Positions 1 to 8,930 of a stretch of 15,124 nt of DNA are shown in pieces. Source of the DNA: Leucogyrophana mollusca (taxonomy: Eukaryota; Basidiomycota; Agaricomycetes; Boletales); the NCBI GenBank assembly GCA_021014945.1, contig MU266775.1, positions 1-15,124 on the forward strand, in the 5' to 3' direction. The notes beneath the pieces were generated by a model that saw only the letters and a list, made by a program, of their open reading frames with translations, searched no databases and was not told the origin of the DNA. Every line of letters begins with the position of its first letter. The stretch's first letter is position 1. The position numbers were made by a program, and so were the translations under genes.

Positions 1-347
1 ACTATACTTACTTTGTGTTAGCTATCCACATCTAGCTCCGAAATACTTGTAGTATAAAAGCCTGTACTGTACATCGTTTGTACTCAGTTCGAATATCAAC
101 AAAGTTGATTCCTTGCTCAACCTCCGTTCCTCCGCGTGTTCCGATCTCCGGACACAACCTCTGCCCTCAGTCCTCTTCTCTTAGATTCCTCGATCTCCAC
201 TTCCTCCGAAATATTGGGACCAAGTCCGCAGAAGGGCGCAGTGCACGAACTGAAGCCAAGTCCCTTATCTTCCCTGTTGTATCTCTCCGCTTATCTTGTC
301 GTGATCTCCGGAGCTAGCTCCGGACCCCCGGAATCGCGTACTTGACA
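1..347 (+). mobile_element. 3' part of a solo-LTR-like repeat (LTR family L1, copy 1)
   Basis: This stretch resembles the reverse complement of 6464-7129 and 11606-12044. Shared landmarks in the same order are a TAGTATAAA promoter box, the motif GTTCGAATATCA about 35 nt later, several TCCGGA/CTCCGG palindromes, and a terminal TTGACA at 342-347. The bases after the terminal ACA differ in all three copies, which fits separate insertions of one LTR without internal sequence attached. The left end lies outside the window, so length and target duplication cannot be checked. No tRNA-complementary site is recognisable after 347. It could also be the left LTR of a decayed element. Similarity was judged by eye. 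Confidence 0.6.
53..60 (+). promoter_or_regulatory. TATA box of LTR copy 1
   Basis: The octamer TATAAAAG sits about 290 nt before the LTR end. The equivalent boxes in the other two copies lie about 330 nt before theirs. It presumably marks the U3/R boundary of the LTR. Confidence 0.5.
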
Positions 348-461
348 AGCCTGAAGACACTGAAGTTCTCATACTTGGCGTCAAGCAGCTTCCCAGACTT
401 GGGTGGGGGTGCTGACATTCCCATGGGGGATATGGAGGTAAGTTTTCTGCAAACCTTGCCC

Positions 462-469
462 TATAAAAT
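462..469 (+). promoter_or_regulatory. Promoter-like TATA box with a start codon downstream
   Basis: TATAAAAT is followed about 30-45 nt later by a pyrimidine-rich tract (498-512) and then an ATG at 520 in the context CCACC-ATG-A, close to the Kozak optimum. This spacing is what an RNA polymerase II core promoter looks like. The frame it opens is only 16 codons (520-570), so it may be the start of an interrupted gene or another LTR remnant. Confidence 0.35.
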
Positions 470-519
470 GGAGGCGCTTGTTGGTGCGAGCAAATTTTCA
501 TTCTTTCTTCTCCACCACC

Positions 520-570
520 ATGAGCCAGCTAGAACCTGCAAGGGCTTCATCCAAAATATCACACTATTGA
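520..570 (+). CDS. 16-codon ORF behind a TATA box, function unknown
   Basis: The frame starts in a near-perfect Kozak context and reads M-S-Q-L-E-P-A-R-A-S-S-K-I-S-H-Y before a TGA. It has no recognisable domain. It could be a first exon, because splice-acceptor-like CAG sequences follow near 608, or a meaningless short frame. A consensus donor (GGTAAGT) lies at 437-443, but upstream of the ATG. It is listed because the promoter and Kozak context are good, not because the peptide is recognisable. Confidence 0.2.
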   Translation: MSQLEPARASSKISHY

Positions 571-642
571 AACTACCTCACTAACATTCTCTCTCACTCA
601 CACTCCAGCTCCACTGAGTGGGCACCCTGATCATCCTTGTGT

Positions 643-993
643 ATGAGTGTTCCCTCTAAAACCAACCCGATCCCAAACATACATGTTTCTCATGTGGATA
701 CACTTTCTATTTATGATGCTGACAAGAAAACACTTTATAACATACATACTGGCATCTGACACTATAATTCCACCTTGGGTATTGTAGATATAGGTGACAT
801 TTTTGAAGTGGAAAAGGACAAAGTGACCTATGTCACTTGGGTATTATCACCCGGTGGGCAAAGGTCTGCAATGTTGCTGAGGACCCGAAAAGATTGGACT
901 GCCAGTACGAAGTGGCAACGGGCAAAGAAGATCATCGAGCATATGTTCAGGCCACCTACTGTGGAGGATTGTTGTTCGTCATCAAGTGGATGA
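643..993 (+). pseudogene. Unrecognised reading frame with one internal stop
   Basis: One frame runs from ATG 643 to TGA 991-993, interrupted only by TGA at 757-759. It gives 38 codons before and 77 codons after that stop. The composition is protein-like, with a charged segment (I-F-E-V-E-K-D-K-V) and a basic segment (K-W-Q-R-A-K-K-I-I-E-H-M), but I do not recognise a family. It may be a broken exon of a larger gene, since no introns or further exons could be joined with confidence. A chance open frame of this length is possible. Confidence 0.25.
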
Positions 994-1396
994 ACATACC
1001 TGAATTGGCCTCCTCACAGCATGGTATGGTATAAGGTCAATTTTACAGTCGAAATGGGGACTAACATGGAATTACCTACAGGTGTACAATAAACATGGCA
1101 ACCCTAAACTTCAGTGGATTATGGTGACAGCAGTCTTGTTGAGGTGGGTGCACTAATTACTTGGAAACTGTAACAGCATATATTGACTCTGGACCCTAGC
1201 CTACATGTTAATATATGAACTTCCCACTGGATCTGAAGTCTATTTTACATATCAACTTTACATACTCTATAGGTACATGAAACTGCAACAATGGAATTCA
1301 CATATACATGCTTTTACGGGGAACACATGCAATATTGTTTATAGTAACCTCATAATTATTATCTGCTCACATGGGTGAACTGGAAGTAAGAACATT
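994..1396. other. Gene-free stretch, nothing recognised
   Basis: This is AT-rich sequence without a frame, repeat or RNA gene that I can support. It lies just beyond the 3' end of the minus-strand P/S/T-rich gene. If the three minus-strand genes belong to one transposon, its left terminal inverted repeat should lie here or further left. I could not see a matching inverted sequence near 9060-9250. Confidence 0.4.
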
Positions 1397-1851
1397 TCAA
1401 GGCTGCAAAAGTATGTTTGAACAAGGTAATAGAATAATAGAATAGAACACACAAACTATTACTGGTATAGCAATCGGAGTATCACTATCCCTCAATCCGA
1501 AACTCTTCTGAGTGGCAGCAGGTAGACTTTGAACCCACTGATCATTATACCAGTTGTGGGGTAGCCCCGGTATTGGGTTGCCTGCATCGAAGTTACGTGA
1601 TGCAAACTCCCAGGTAAATCTCTGGTTGCCAATAGCAACCTTCATGCACTCTGCACGCAAGGTGTCGCTGTACGACTTGACACTGTCGAACATTGCCAAC
1701 AACTCCTCACTGCGCCAGAGCAAAGCCGTTTGCCTGACCTTTTTGGGGTGCCATCCACATCTAGACGCATCAGTATAGCATCCACTTGACCCCATGCATG
1801 TGGATCCTTGTGTCAGTTTTCCTTGACAATCCGCTTGTGACGCTGATATGT

Positions 1852-1902
1852 CTGTAAAGACACATGTATTAGATAAATAATGAATGGAATGGAGTTACCT
1901 AC
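1852..1902 (-). other. 51-nt intron in the P/S/T-rich gene
   Basis: On the minus strand it begins GTAGGT and ends TTTACAG. Its removal joins K-D-R-R-Y-H-C-K-R to T-Y-Q-R-H-K-R-I-V-K. The length matches the other small introns in the window. Confidence 0.6.
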
Positions 1903-2819
1903 CCCCCGCTTGCAATGATACCTGCGGTCTTTGATAGTCTGTAGTTTTGTTTTCTCTTCAAAAGCCTTAGCGGCTGCCTCGACAGCTAACGTTGGGTGCT
2001 CCTTCACCATAGGCTCCAAGGCTGCATGGGTCCTTATAAGCCTTCTGAGGACGCTTGAAAGGGGCGAGCAGATACTTCCACAACAGCTTGATGCTCATGG
2101 TTTTCAGGTCATAGTATACCACAGGGAAACCTCCATCCTTGACTTGACGCTCAAAATCCAGGCAAAGGAGCTATATAACCTTGGTATTCCAGCGCGACGT
2201 CAGGGTGCTACTCCAGTCTACTTGGATGGCGGATAATTTGGGCCTTCCAGTATTGTCTTGTTTGAACGGGCGGACGGCACTTGGGGAAGCGGTAGACAGA
2301 GGGAGAGATTCCTTTGGACCCCTGATCTCCTTTTTCTCCTGAAGGTATTGCCGAAAGGCACTCTGAAGTCGTGAGAGATGAGTACTTGCCCTGCTCAAGT
2401 GTGAATCGAAACATACATGCCAGAAATTGGAGCCTCCACGTGGAGAGCCTTTCCTGCGCTTATGACAAAAGGCAGGCAGATGATTGTCATCTTCATTGTC
2501 ACTGTCTGGCGAAACCGTGGAGGATGACGCCTTCGGCAATGTAGAAGGTTTTGTGCCTGGGTTGGCGGTCATACTTTGAGCAACAGATGTCTGGATCGCC
2601 TCCAAGATTGTGGGCTGAAAATCCACAAGGCAGTTTGCAAAAGCTTGCCGGACTATAGCCTCAAGATTTGCCAAAGGAGGTGGGAACCCTCCGCCAGAGA
2701 GAGGGCTGGAGAACTGTGAGATAGGCTGATGGCTTCTGTCATGCGGGCCCGCGCGATAAAAATTGGGTGTGGATGGGAGAGTGGCGGAGTGCCCCACAGA
2801 TGAAGAATCGGATGGTGTG

Positions 2820-3090
2820 GCAATTGGCTGGGGAGTTGCATCATCCATGTCCATGACAGTCGCGGAATGAGTTGAAATGGATGTGTGCGAGGGTCGAACT
2901 TGTTGGTCAGATGGTGTCCTAAGTGGTGGCACAGGAGTTGCGTCATCCATGTCCATATGATTTGACACAGGTGTGTGTGGGGATCGAACTTGTTGGTCGG
3001 CTGGCGGTGCAAGTGGCGGGGGAGCGGCATTGTCCATGTCCAGCCCAACTGCGGAATTAGTTGAGGTGGGTGTGTGCGGGGGTTGATGAG
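2820..3090 (-). repeat. Three 30-codon tandem repeats inside the P/S/T-rich gene
   Basis: A segment with the core codons for M-D-M-D-D-A-T-P followed by a proline-rich stretch and D-Q-Q-V-R-(S/P)-(P/S)-H-T occurs three times. The block containing TCGAACTTGTTGGTC is at 2894-2908 and 2984-2998, a period of exactly 90 bp, so the frame is kept. The third unit has diverged at its C-terminal half. Confidence 0.7.
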
Positions 3091-3482
3091 ACTCTGGTGA
3101 GTTTTCCACACCAATGTTCAGGTTGTCAGTGGGGTGGGGAGACAAAGGCACAGGAGTTTGTGTGGTCTGCGGTGTTTGACTGATATCTGATGTGCCAGCA
3201 TCCATCTCAATGGAAGATGGATTGACCGGAGATCGTGGAGACCACATCTGACTTTCAATTGGCATCCACATAAGAGTTGATAAAAGGACACCTCCAGATG
3301 CTTCGTTGTAATTCGAAGTGTCACGGGCAGGTTGGTCAATGAATAGTGAAGGGATGTTGCTGGCAATTGCTGAGCTGAGTGTCTGACTAGATTGAGTTGC
3401 TCCTGCAAGCCTCTGCTGCAGCACATCAACTACCATCGGGTCAGCACCCATGGAGGGCTGGGATACAGGAGGGAATGTTTGC

Positions 3483-3534
3483 CTGCACAATTGTGGTAAA
3501 AGGCGAGCATGCACAAAAGGAAACATGTACTTAC
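3483..3534 (-). other. Candidate 52-nt intron splitting the start codon (AT|G)
   Basis: On the minus strand the sequence AAGAT|GTAAGT ... TTGTGCAG|GCAAAC has consensus donor and acceptor. Splicing creates ATG from positions 3536, 3535 and 3482, in frame with the long P/S/T-rich frame downstream. Without splicing, an ATG at 3565 is in frame straight through the intron, so both models remain possible. Confidence 0.45.
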
Positions 3535-4584
3535 ATCTTGATGAATGGTGATTGCTCAATGACAAGCGGTAACACTAGTCTGGGCATCATGATTGCCTAT
3601 GGAGACAAGTATCAGAAATTTGTTGATAAGAAAGAGCAGATACATTACCGAGACTGCTGGACCTGATGGTTTCTTGTTCGGAACAATCCTGGTTACCGTC
3701 ACAAGGAAGTACAGGTGCACAGGGTGATGCAGGATCGCCACTTTTCTGGAGATGAGTGTGACTATCTTGCTGAGAAAGACTCCTGTTATAGTCATGAGTG
3801 GGCGGAGTGCATCCCTATACAGCCCTGAGTAAAACTGGCTTTGAAATCCTTGAAATGAAAGCTCACTGGTTGTCCTCCAGGTGAATTCCGGAAACAAGAC
3901 AGGAAACACTGCCAATGGATCCCCCTTCATCCTGGGGATGGCCTTCAGTGGTGAGCTGCAACCGTATTTCGGACAAGGTAGGAGCTGGAAAATCATGTCT
4001 TCAGCCACCTATGTCAAATATTTGATTTCATTATATCTTTTTCTAATGCCATACCAGGTCATAGATCAATAGATCATCCCCCCTGTTTTTCTGAGCCCTT
4101 TCTTCTTGCTCAGACCACATTTCGACCTTTTCCACATTCAAGGACTCAGTCAGCTCCCTACCAAGAAGGGAATATTTTGGGATAAATACTCATTCCAACC
4201 AATTTCTTCCAATTGGAATCTCGCATATGGTCATCGTAGATCTCAGCTCTATGTGCTTTTGTCATTGAGCGTGCTGCTGATGAGATCTTGTTAAACGGTG
4301 CCCATAGAGTTTCCAGGATTTCTCCATCAATTTGCCCTGCTCCGACCAAGTAGTTCAAGGTGAACCGAACATAACATTCCCGCTTATGTGCGCTGAGATG
4401 GAATTTTCCGATGGCAATAAGAATCTTCATCCAGAGCGGAATCTTGAGATAGGGACTACACTTGACCCTTTCTGCCAGCTTCAAGCCCCACTGGCACCCA
4501 ATATCGTAGATAATTAGCGCATTCCGCATTCCGGTGCTGTTGTAGTTGAGAGCATTGCAGATGGAGTAGTCCATGTTCATTTGC

Positions 4585-4635
4585 CTAACAAGCGACCTTG
4601 AGAAGCTTAAAATGTCGGAGGATGTCAAAACATAC
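4585..4635 (-). other. 51-nt intron of the KDZ gene
   Basis: It begins GTATGT and ends TTGTTAG on the minus strand. Removal joins Q-K-G-E-R to Q-M-N-M-D-Y, a junction expected for KDZ transposases. Confidence 0.75.
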
Positions 4636-4781
4636 CGTTCCCCCTTTTGAAAGTCTACAACTGAATTGGGCACAAAGTTTCCATGCCGTGCACAAGCGGT
4701 TGCTCCTACTCCTGTGGCCCTTAGATTACTCCTATCTGAATTAGCAGCATCAACTGCTCTATGATGGTGGCAAGTAGATTT

Positions 4782-4835
4782 CTAACAAAAGGGTGGTCTC
4801 AGTTTGCTGTGCCGGAATAATAAGATCTTGCTTAC
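4782..4835 (-). other. 54-nt intron of the KDZ gene
   Basis: It begins GTAAGC and ends TTTGTTAG on the minus strand. Removal joins A-K-E-S-K-D to K-S-T-C-H-H-H-R-A-V, which restores the conserved KDZ sequence before the A-T-G-V-G-A-T-A-C-A-R-H-G block. Confidence 0.75.
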
Positions 4836-5001
4836 ATCTTTGCTCTCCTTTGCAATATTGAGATGAGCTTCATATCGGTCATATCCCACCATGTATCCTT
4901 CACTAGATCCAGTCAAAGCAACATCATCATCAGGGTTTCGCAGCTTCTGGCTCTGCGCTGAGAAGTTTCCATCTGTGACAAGCCGCATCATCACGGCCCA
5001 C

Positions 5002-5352
5002 CTGAAAAAAGTCATGAGTGTCTAGCGTAACAGCAGCGTACGGGCCCATGCGGGCCCATGGGAGCTCGTGTGGAATAATAGGCCAATGCGGGTTTCAGCC
5101 ATCAGCCGAGGGGAGCCCACATTGAGCTGTTGCATGTAACGGAGTATTTAATGAGTCCACAAGCATTATGCAGTTGGGCTAATGCGTTGAATAGCAAGGC
5201 GCCACACAATGTGTCCATGGCCCATATGGGCTCTGCATGGCTACACTAAGCATAATATGGTTGAGCGAGTGCAAGATGCATGCAATGTGGCTGAGCCCAT
5301 GCCAGCTCACAGATATATTCTGGTGACATAGGGACAATAGACTACAACTTAC
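5002..5352 (-). other. Unusually long (351-nt) intron of the KDZ gene
   Basis: The donor GTAAGT follows T-L-Y-E-E and the acceptor TTTTTTCAG precedes W-A-V-M-M-R-L-V-T-D-G-N-F; the join keeps frame. It is six to seven times longer than the other introns. It contains several variants of GGGCCCAT and GAGCCCAT, including two copies in direct tandem at about 5041-5060 and an inverted pair around 5218-5231. This suggests later inserted sequence or local repeat growth. Confidence 0.6.
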
Positions 5353-5440
5353 TCTTCATATAGAGTTGCCCAATCTTCTGGTAAAATTACCCCAGGCTGT
5401 GGACAGGCAGGGCAAAACAACACAAGATCCCCCTCTTGTG

Positions 5441-5728
5441 GGGTCTTATGGACATCATGCCTGAAACCAAAGCACTTTTGGACCATTAAATCACGCCACT
5501 GTCGTGAAATTCACATGCAATAAGTGGACTCATTAGAAGGTCACAGCAATGAAGTTTGGGGGTCTACACACCGGTACTGTCATTGGGTCTTATGGACATC
5601 ATGCCTGAAACCAAAGCACTTTTGGACCATTAAATCACGCCACTGTCGTGAAATTCGCATGAAATAAGTGGACTCATTAGAAGGTCACAGCAATGAAGTT
5701 TGGGGGTCTACACACCGGTACTGTCATT
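5441..5728 (-). repeat. 144-bp direct tandem duplication within the KDZ gene
   Basis: Positions 5441-5584 and 5585-5728 are the same sequence except for two substitutions that I can see (CACATGCAAT versus CGCATGAAAT, near 5513-5518). The unit holds an intron end and the short KDZ exon encoding W-R-D-L-M-V-Q-K-C-F-G-F. Three bases of microhomology (GGG) are shared at the breakpoints. In the duplicated copy the exon frame runs into TGA, so the extra copy would disrupt the protein unless it is skipped. Confidence 0.9.
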
Positions 5729-6463
5729 GGGAAAGCATTACAGGTAAGACATTTTACCTTCTGATAAAAGCTCATTGCGCTTGTCTTGCACTCAAGCGCG
5801 TCAATATGAAAGCAATCCAGCACTTCGAAGGTGAATGCGGTTTGTGGCCTTGTGACACTGGCTGTAAAGAGGCCAGCCTTGAGGAGTTGCATATGTCGTT
5901 TTGGGGCACCGGCACAATGACACCACTTCATCTGGTGTGAGAACACCCCTGTCGAGTGAACAATGGCAAGGGTGCTTCCAGCAGACGTTTCACCCCCAGT
6001 CTCCTCCTCCCATTGGGCACCCTCTGCATCCTTCTCTTCTTCCAAATCCACCCATTCTTCATCGCCAGGAATCCTTGGGCATGCCACACCACCATGACCT
6101 AAATGCCAGATGAAGCCATGTGCACAAAGTGAAGTTGCAACGAATGAAGTACCCTCCCAAATCTCTAATTTATGAAAAGGCAGATCGACATGGTGTTTTA
6201 CCACACACCCAGAGCACCAAGACCAAGGATTTGCACACAATAAACAACAAATTGGCCCATCGTTGCCACAACCATGGCAAGAGGAGGGCTTGAGTCAAAC
6301 CTCAAGCTCCAGGAGGGTGTCAAAGTAAACATCTCTGTATGGCAGCCATTCCCACATGAAATTGTTCTGAGACTGAGGGCCAACTTCAGCCCATCCACGG
6401 TTTGAAATCCGGTTCTTGTAGTACTCACCTTGGTTCACCTTTTACTTGAGCTTTTAGGGTCAT

Positions 6464-7129
6464 TGTCAAATCTGGTTCCTCCGGTACTTTCCGGGGAACT
6501 CCGGACTAGGAGTAAGCATAGGAACTTAGAGTATTTAGAGATGAACTGTTTCCGGAGTTGGAATGGAACCTTTGGCTTCAGCATATGTGCTGCGCCCTTG
6601 TCTGAGGTCAGTTCCGGATTTTCGGAGAAGACGGAAGGGAGTCGGAGACTTAAGGAGAATACAAGAATAAGAGGAATCTTAAGGAAAGACTCCAGAGAGA
6701 ATAATCAGAGGGGAAAGGACTTAGAGACGGAAAGGATAAGGAGGTGATTTGAATGATATTCGAACTAAGGAATAGGAACATACATCAGAGCAATATTTAT
6801 ACTATGGAGTCGGGCTGTGCTATGGGGCGTGGGTGGATACAGTAACCGGAAACCGGTGCAATGAAACAATAAGGAGGATATAGGGAGAATGGTTCCGGAG
6901 GGTGGAGTGGGTCTGGAACTCGGAGGGGCTATGTAGATCGGACAGGCATAGGATTAGTGTGACAAGCGGAAGATAAATAAAAGCTAAATAAAAAGCGGTG
7001 CGTAGACAGAACTATAATGGAGAGGAAACATACAAAAAGGAAATGGGGCAGTGTTTGGTCCGATGGACCAGCGGAAGGTCCAGAGGACCAGAGGCGGAAC
7101 AACGAGTCTAGAAAACACTAAGTCCAACA
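6464..7129 (-). mobile_element. Solo LTR (family L1, copy 2), inserted in the KDZ 5' region
   Basis: On the minus strand this 666-bp segment starts TGTTGGAC and ends TTTGACA, with TG...CA ends. It is similar over its left two thirds to 11606-12044 (same blocks: TGTCAAATCTGGTTCCTCCG, GTGCTGCGCC, TATTCGAACTAAGGAA, CGGGCTGTGCTA), and more weakly to 1-347 in reverse. It is rich in CCGG sites. No internal retrotransposon sequence adjoins it. A perfect 5-bp repeat ATTGT (6462-6466 and 7130-7134) flanks it only if the left end is placed at CAAATC, but all three copies share the ACA, so the boundary is ambiguous. It separates the KDZ cysteine-cluster exon from the likely N-terminal exon at 7134-7451. 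Confidence 0.7.
6794..6801 (-). promoter_or_regulatory. TATA box of LTR copy 2
   Basis: Minus-strand TATAAATA, in the same place relative to the LTR end as the box of copy 3 and similar to that of copy 1. An active copy would transcribe leftward toward the KDZ remnant. Confidence 0.5.
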
Positions 7130-7133
7130 ATTG

Positions 7134-7451
7134 TTAGATGGAAAGATCGGAGTGATAGGGAAACGTGCGGAATGGGACTGGAGTGGTATATGAGGGTGTG
7201 TGGCTGCATGGGATATGACAGTCATCTCCCTGACCAAAGTCCCCTTCTTCCCACCGAGAAAAGTCTACATTGTTCTCGTTTTCGGTAACATGGGAGGTTG
7301 TGCCAACTGTCCTACATTTTGAAGGGCGTGGAGTGGGTGTCAGTGGGCTCTGAGGTCGCAGTTTCCAGGTCTTTCCAAACCAGTCACCAAGAACTACCAC
7401 TGGCTTGGAGGGCTTCACTTTAAGCTGCCACATAACATGGTGTGGACACAT
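7134..7451 (-). pseudogene. Probable N-terminal fragment of the KDZ transposase
   Basis: A 105-codon frame begins at ATG 7451 and ends at the TAA beside the LTR insertion. It holds K-P-V-V-V-L-G-D-W-F-G-K-T-W-K and a serine/proline/threonine-rich stretch with R-P-S-K-C-R-T-V-G. It lies directly upstream of the LTR and of the KDZ cysteine-cluster exon in the same orientation, where the variable N-terminal region of a KDZ protein belongs. The sequence itself is not diagnostic, so the link rests on position. If the LTR is removed in thought, the frame still meets a stop, so an intron or further damage must lie at the junction. A separate small gene is the alternative. Confidence 0.4.
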
Positions 7452-7703
7452 GATTCAATGACAAAGTGGTTCACCCATTCATGCTACTAGTGGATGTTAG
7501 ATATGGACTGCGCTACTTGGACACAATTTGCTGGTATCAGATTTGTAGATCTTGCTACTGGTAAATTAGCTGTCATCGGCAATGTTGTCCAAGCCTCCAG
7601 TCACGCATGTTCCCCTTCCCTCAAGCCCCCCTTCTTCTGAGTCCCTGCCAATCCAATATGTATACTGGCCATGGATAGGTAATGTTGGCCTCTTCACCTT
7701 GAG
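7452..7703. other. Spacer between the TET/JBP-like and KDZ genes
   Basis: About 250 bp with no gene. It must contain the end of the dioxygenase transcript and, if the KDZ start at 7451 is right, the KDZ promoter. No clear TATA box is seen on the minus strand. Confidence 0.4.
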
Positions 7704-8408
7704 TCAGTCATGGACAGCATCCTTCATGAAATGTGCCAAACACACTTGCTCCCCAACACCCCAAGGACCAACCTGGTGTCATAAAACCCTGCCAGTTAAA
7801 GCAATTGCAGCGCCTGGAGCGTATTGGAGGGATGATTGAAGATCATTTATCTCAAGGGTGGCATTATGCCCTCGGCCAAGGCTGATGAGTAAATCATACA
7901 TCGAAGCCGAAGACCCAGAATCCCGGTGTGCTGGAGTGGATCTGTTAACAATGATCTGAATCCCGGTGAAGACAGATGGCCAGATCTCAGCAGGTAGATC
8001 TGTGATGTTCTGGGGTGTCTGGATGCAAGCCTGTGTACCGGCATCAAACATCTCCAGTGAAATCGGGGCTGTGGTCATGTTGACCACAGCCTCGTTGTTC
8101 TGGGACCAGGATACCCATTTTATGGCAGCTTCCACTTTGAAAGACTTTGAGGGATAAAGGCTATCATTCAGTCTCTGCAGATATTCATGGTCATTTTGTG
8201 CACTCCATAGATAAGTTGCATGCACCTCGTGGGCTTGTTGAAAGTAGCCTGGTGCTAGCAAAACCGTGCCTGCACCAAACTCCCCTCCCTCTTCCGGTAG
8301 GTGGAAACCCTGCTCCCTCCACGACAAGGTCTTGTGTATCCCTGATTGCACCTTGATTGAATCCAGGAGGGGTTGTCGAAGCTCATGCAGCGCTCCATTC
8401 ATGGATTC

Positions 8409-8465
8409 CTAAGTTGAAACACTGGATCAGGCGGGTTAGAAAGGATGAGAGTTCCAGCGATTTAC
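8409..8465 (-). other. 57-nt intron of the TET/JBP-like gene
   Basis: It begins GTAAAT and ends CAACTTAG on the minus strand. The splice leaves the downstream catalytic frame one base out of phase, which points to an indel in this copy or to a different acceptor in the ancestor. Confidence 0.5.
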
Positions 8466-8867
8466 CACCCTTGCTGGTAGTAATATCCCTGGCAGGTACC
8501 AGCACATAAATTTCCCCATGCCGATATACAATGGAAGCAGGCTGATCTAGGTCGCCCAGACATGTTTCTTCGAAGAATTTCTTTACCCTTTCGTCCTCGG
8601 TTGTGGCGGAGTCCTTGTTTACTTGAACTCTGAAGTTCTTCATCTGATCAGCCAAGCGGTTGAAATCCCAGTTAACATGCCCTTGAACCAAACCCGTTAC
8701 GCTACATGCCCTTTTTGGATCTCTGAAACTTACAAGGGTTACAGATGGCATAGGCCACAGTCAGGGCAATCAGTTCTTTTTCCTCGGATGCAATGTTATT
8801 TTCCACATCCCATTGAATTCCAGCTGTTTGTTCCCGAAGTTTTATAAGGGTCATCCACAGCTGCAAC

Positions 8868-8930
8868 CTTGAGATAATAACAACAACAAGGCACATCAGA
8901 CCAAAATTGCTTCAAAGTGCCTAAACTCAC
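8868..8930 (-). other. 63-nt intron of the TET/JBP-like gene
   Basis: It begins GTGAGT and ends ATCTCAAG on the minus strand. Removal joins L-L-E-K-T to K-L-Q-L-W-M-T-L in one frame. Confidence 0.6.

Larger units (their letters stand above)
1397..3536 (-). pseudogene. P/S/T-rich gene of an unnamed Agaricomycete family, degenerate
   Basis: The 5' half (3482 to about 2440) encodes a disordered region rich in proline, serine and threonine, with three 30-codon repeats (D-M-D-D-A-T-P core). A basic patch K-R-R-K-G-S-P-R follows, then a more conserved part with V-D-W-S...S-R-W-N. The frame meets TAG near 2165, shows a one-base frameshift near 2030-2035, crosses a clean 51-nt intron (1852-1902), meets a TGA near 1815, and ends with a segment containing W-R-S-E-E and G-L-P-H-N-W-Y-N-D-Q-W. 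I recall the W-R-S and G-L-P-x-N-x-Y...W pattern from hypothetical proteins in mushroom genomes; no function is known to me. A 52-nt intron (3483-3534) appears to split the start codon. Position directly downstream of a KDZ transposase in the same orientation suggests transposon cargo. The exact 3' end is uncertain. Confidence 0.55.
3863..6463 (-). pseudogene. KDZ (Kyakuja-Dileera-Zisupton) transposase, degenerate
   Basis: KDZ elements are eukaryotic DNA transposons with a DDE-type RNase-H-fold transposase. Read on the minus strand, the cysteine-cluster exon (about 6428-5729) has C-H-G-C, C-C-L-L-C and C-S-G-C followed by H-x-x-L-P-F-H, then the conserved V-H-S-T-G-V-F, L-F-T-A-S and A-F-T-F-E-V-L-D. 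The next exon (5508-5353) carries F-C-P-A-C-P-Q-P-G-V. The core exons carry the likely catalytic residues: D in T-D-G-N-F (4962-4979), D in Y-D-I-G-C-Q (4488-4508) and E in E-T-L-W-A-P (4298-4314). Clean introns are 5002-5352, 4782-4835 and 4585-4635. C-terminal pieces E-M-W-S-E-Q-E-E-R-A (near 4110) and A-P-T-L-S-E-I-R-L (near 3960) are in different frames. Damage: TGA at 6295-6297, the 144-bp duplication, apparent loss of about 25 codons near 4150, C-terminal frame breaks, and an LTR at the 5' side. The family call is firm; activity is very unlikely. Confidence 0.85.

Noticed and set aside
348..365. Possible primer-binding site after LTR copy 1
   Set aside because: The bases do not match the 3' end or the anticodon region of any tRNA I can recognise, so the copy is treated as a solo LTR.
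3397..3666. 89-codon plus-strand frame
   Set aside because: It overlaps the 5' end of the minus-strand P/S/T-rich gene and is not supported by any motif.
5668..5940. 90-codon plus-strand frame
   Set aside because: It is the antisense shadow of the KDZ cysteine-cluster exon, whose minus-strand translation matches the family.
6430..6747. 105-codon plus-strand frame over the left part of LTR copy 2
   Set aside because: It starts on a non-ATG codon, is highly charged and lies inside an LTR repeat. The related copy 3 does not keep an equivalent long frame.
7582..8356. Plus-strand frames opposite the dioxygenase gene
   Set aside because: They are shadows; the minus strand carries the H-x-D motif and conserved blocks.
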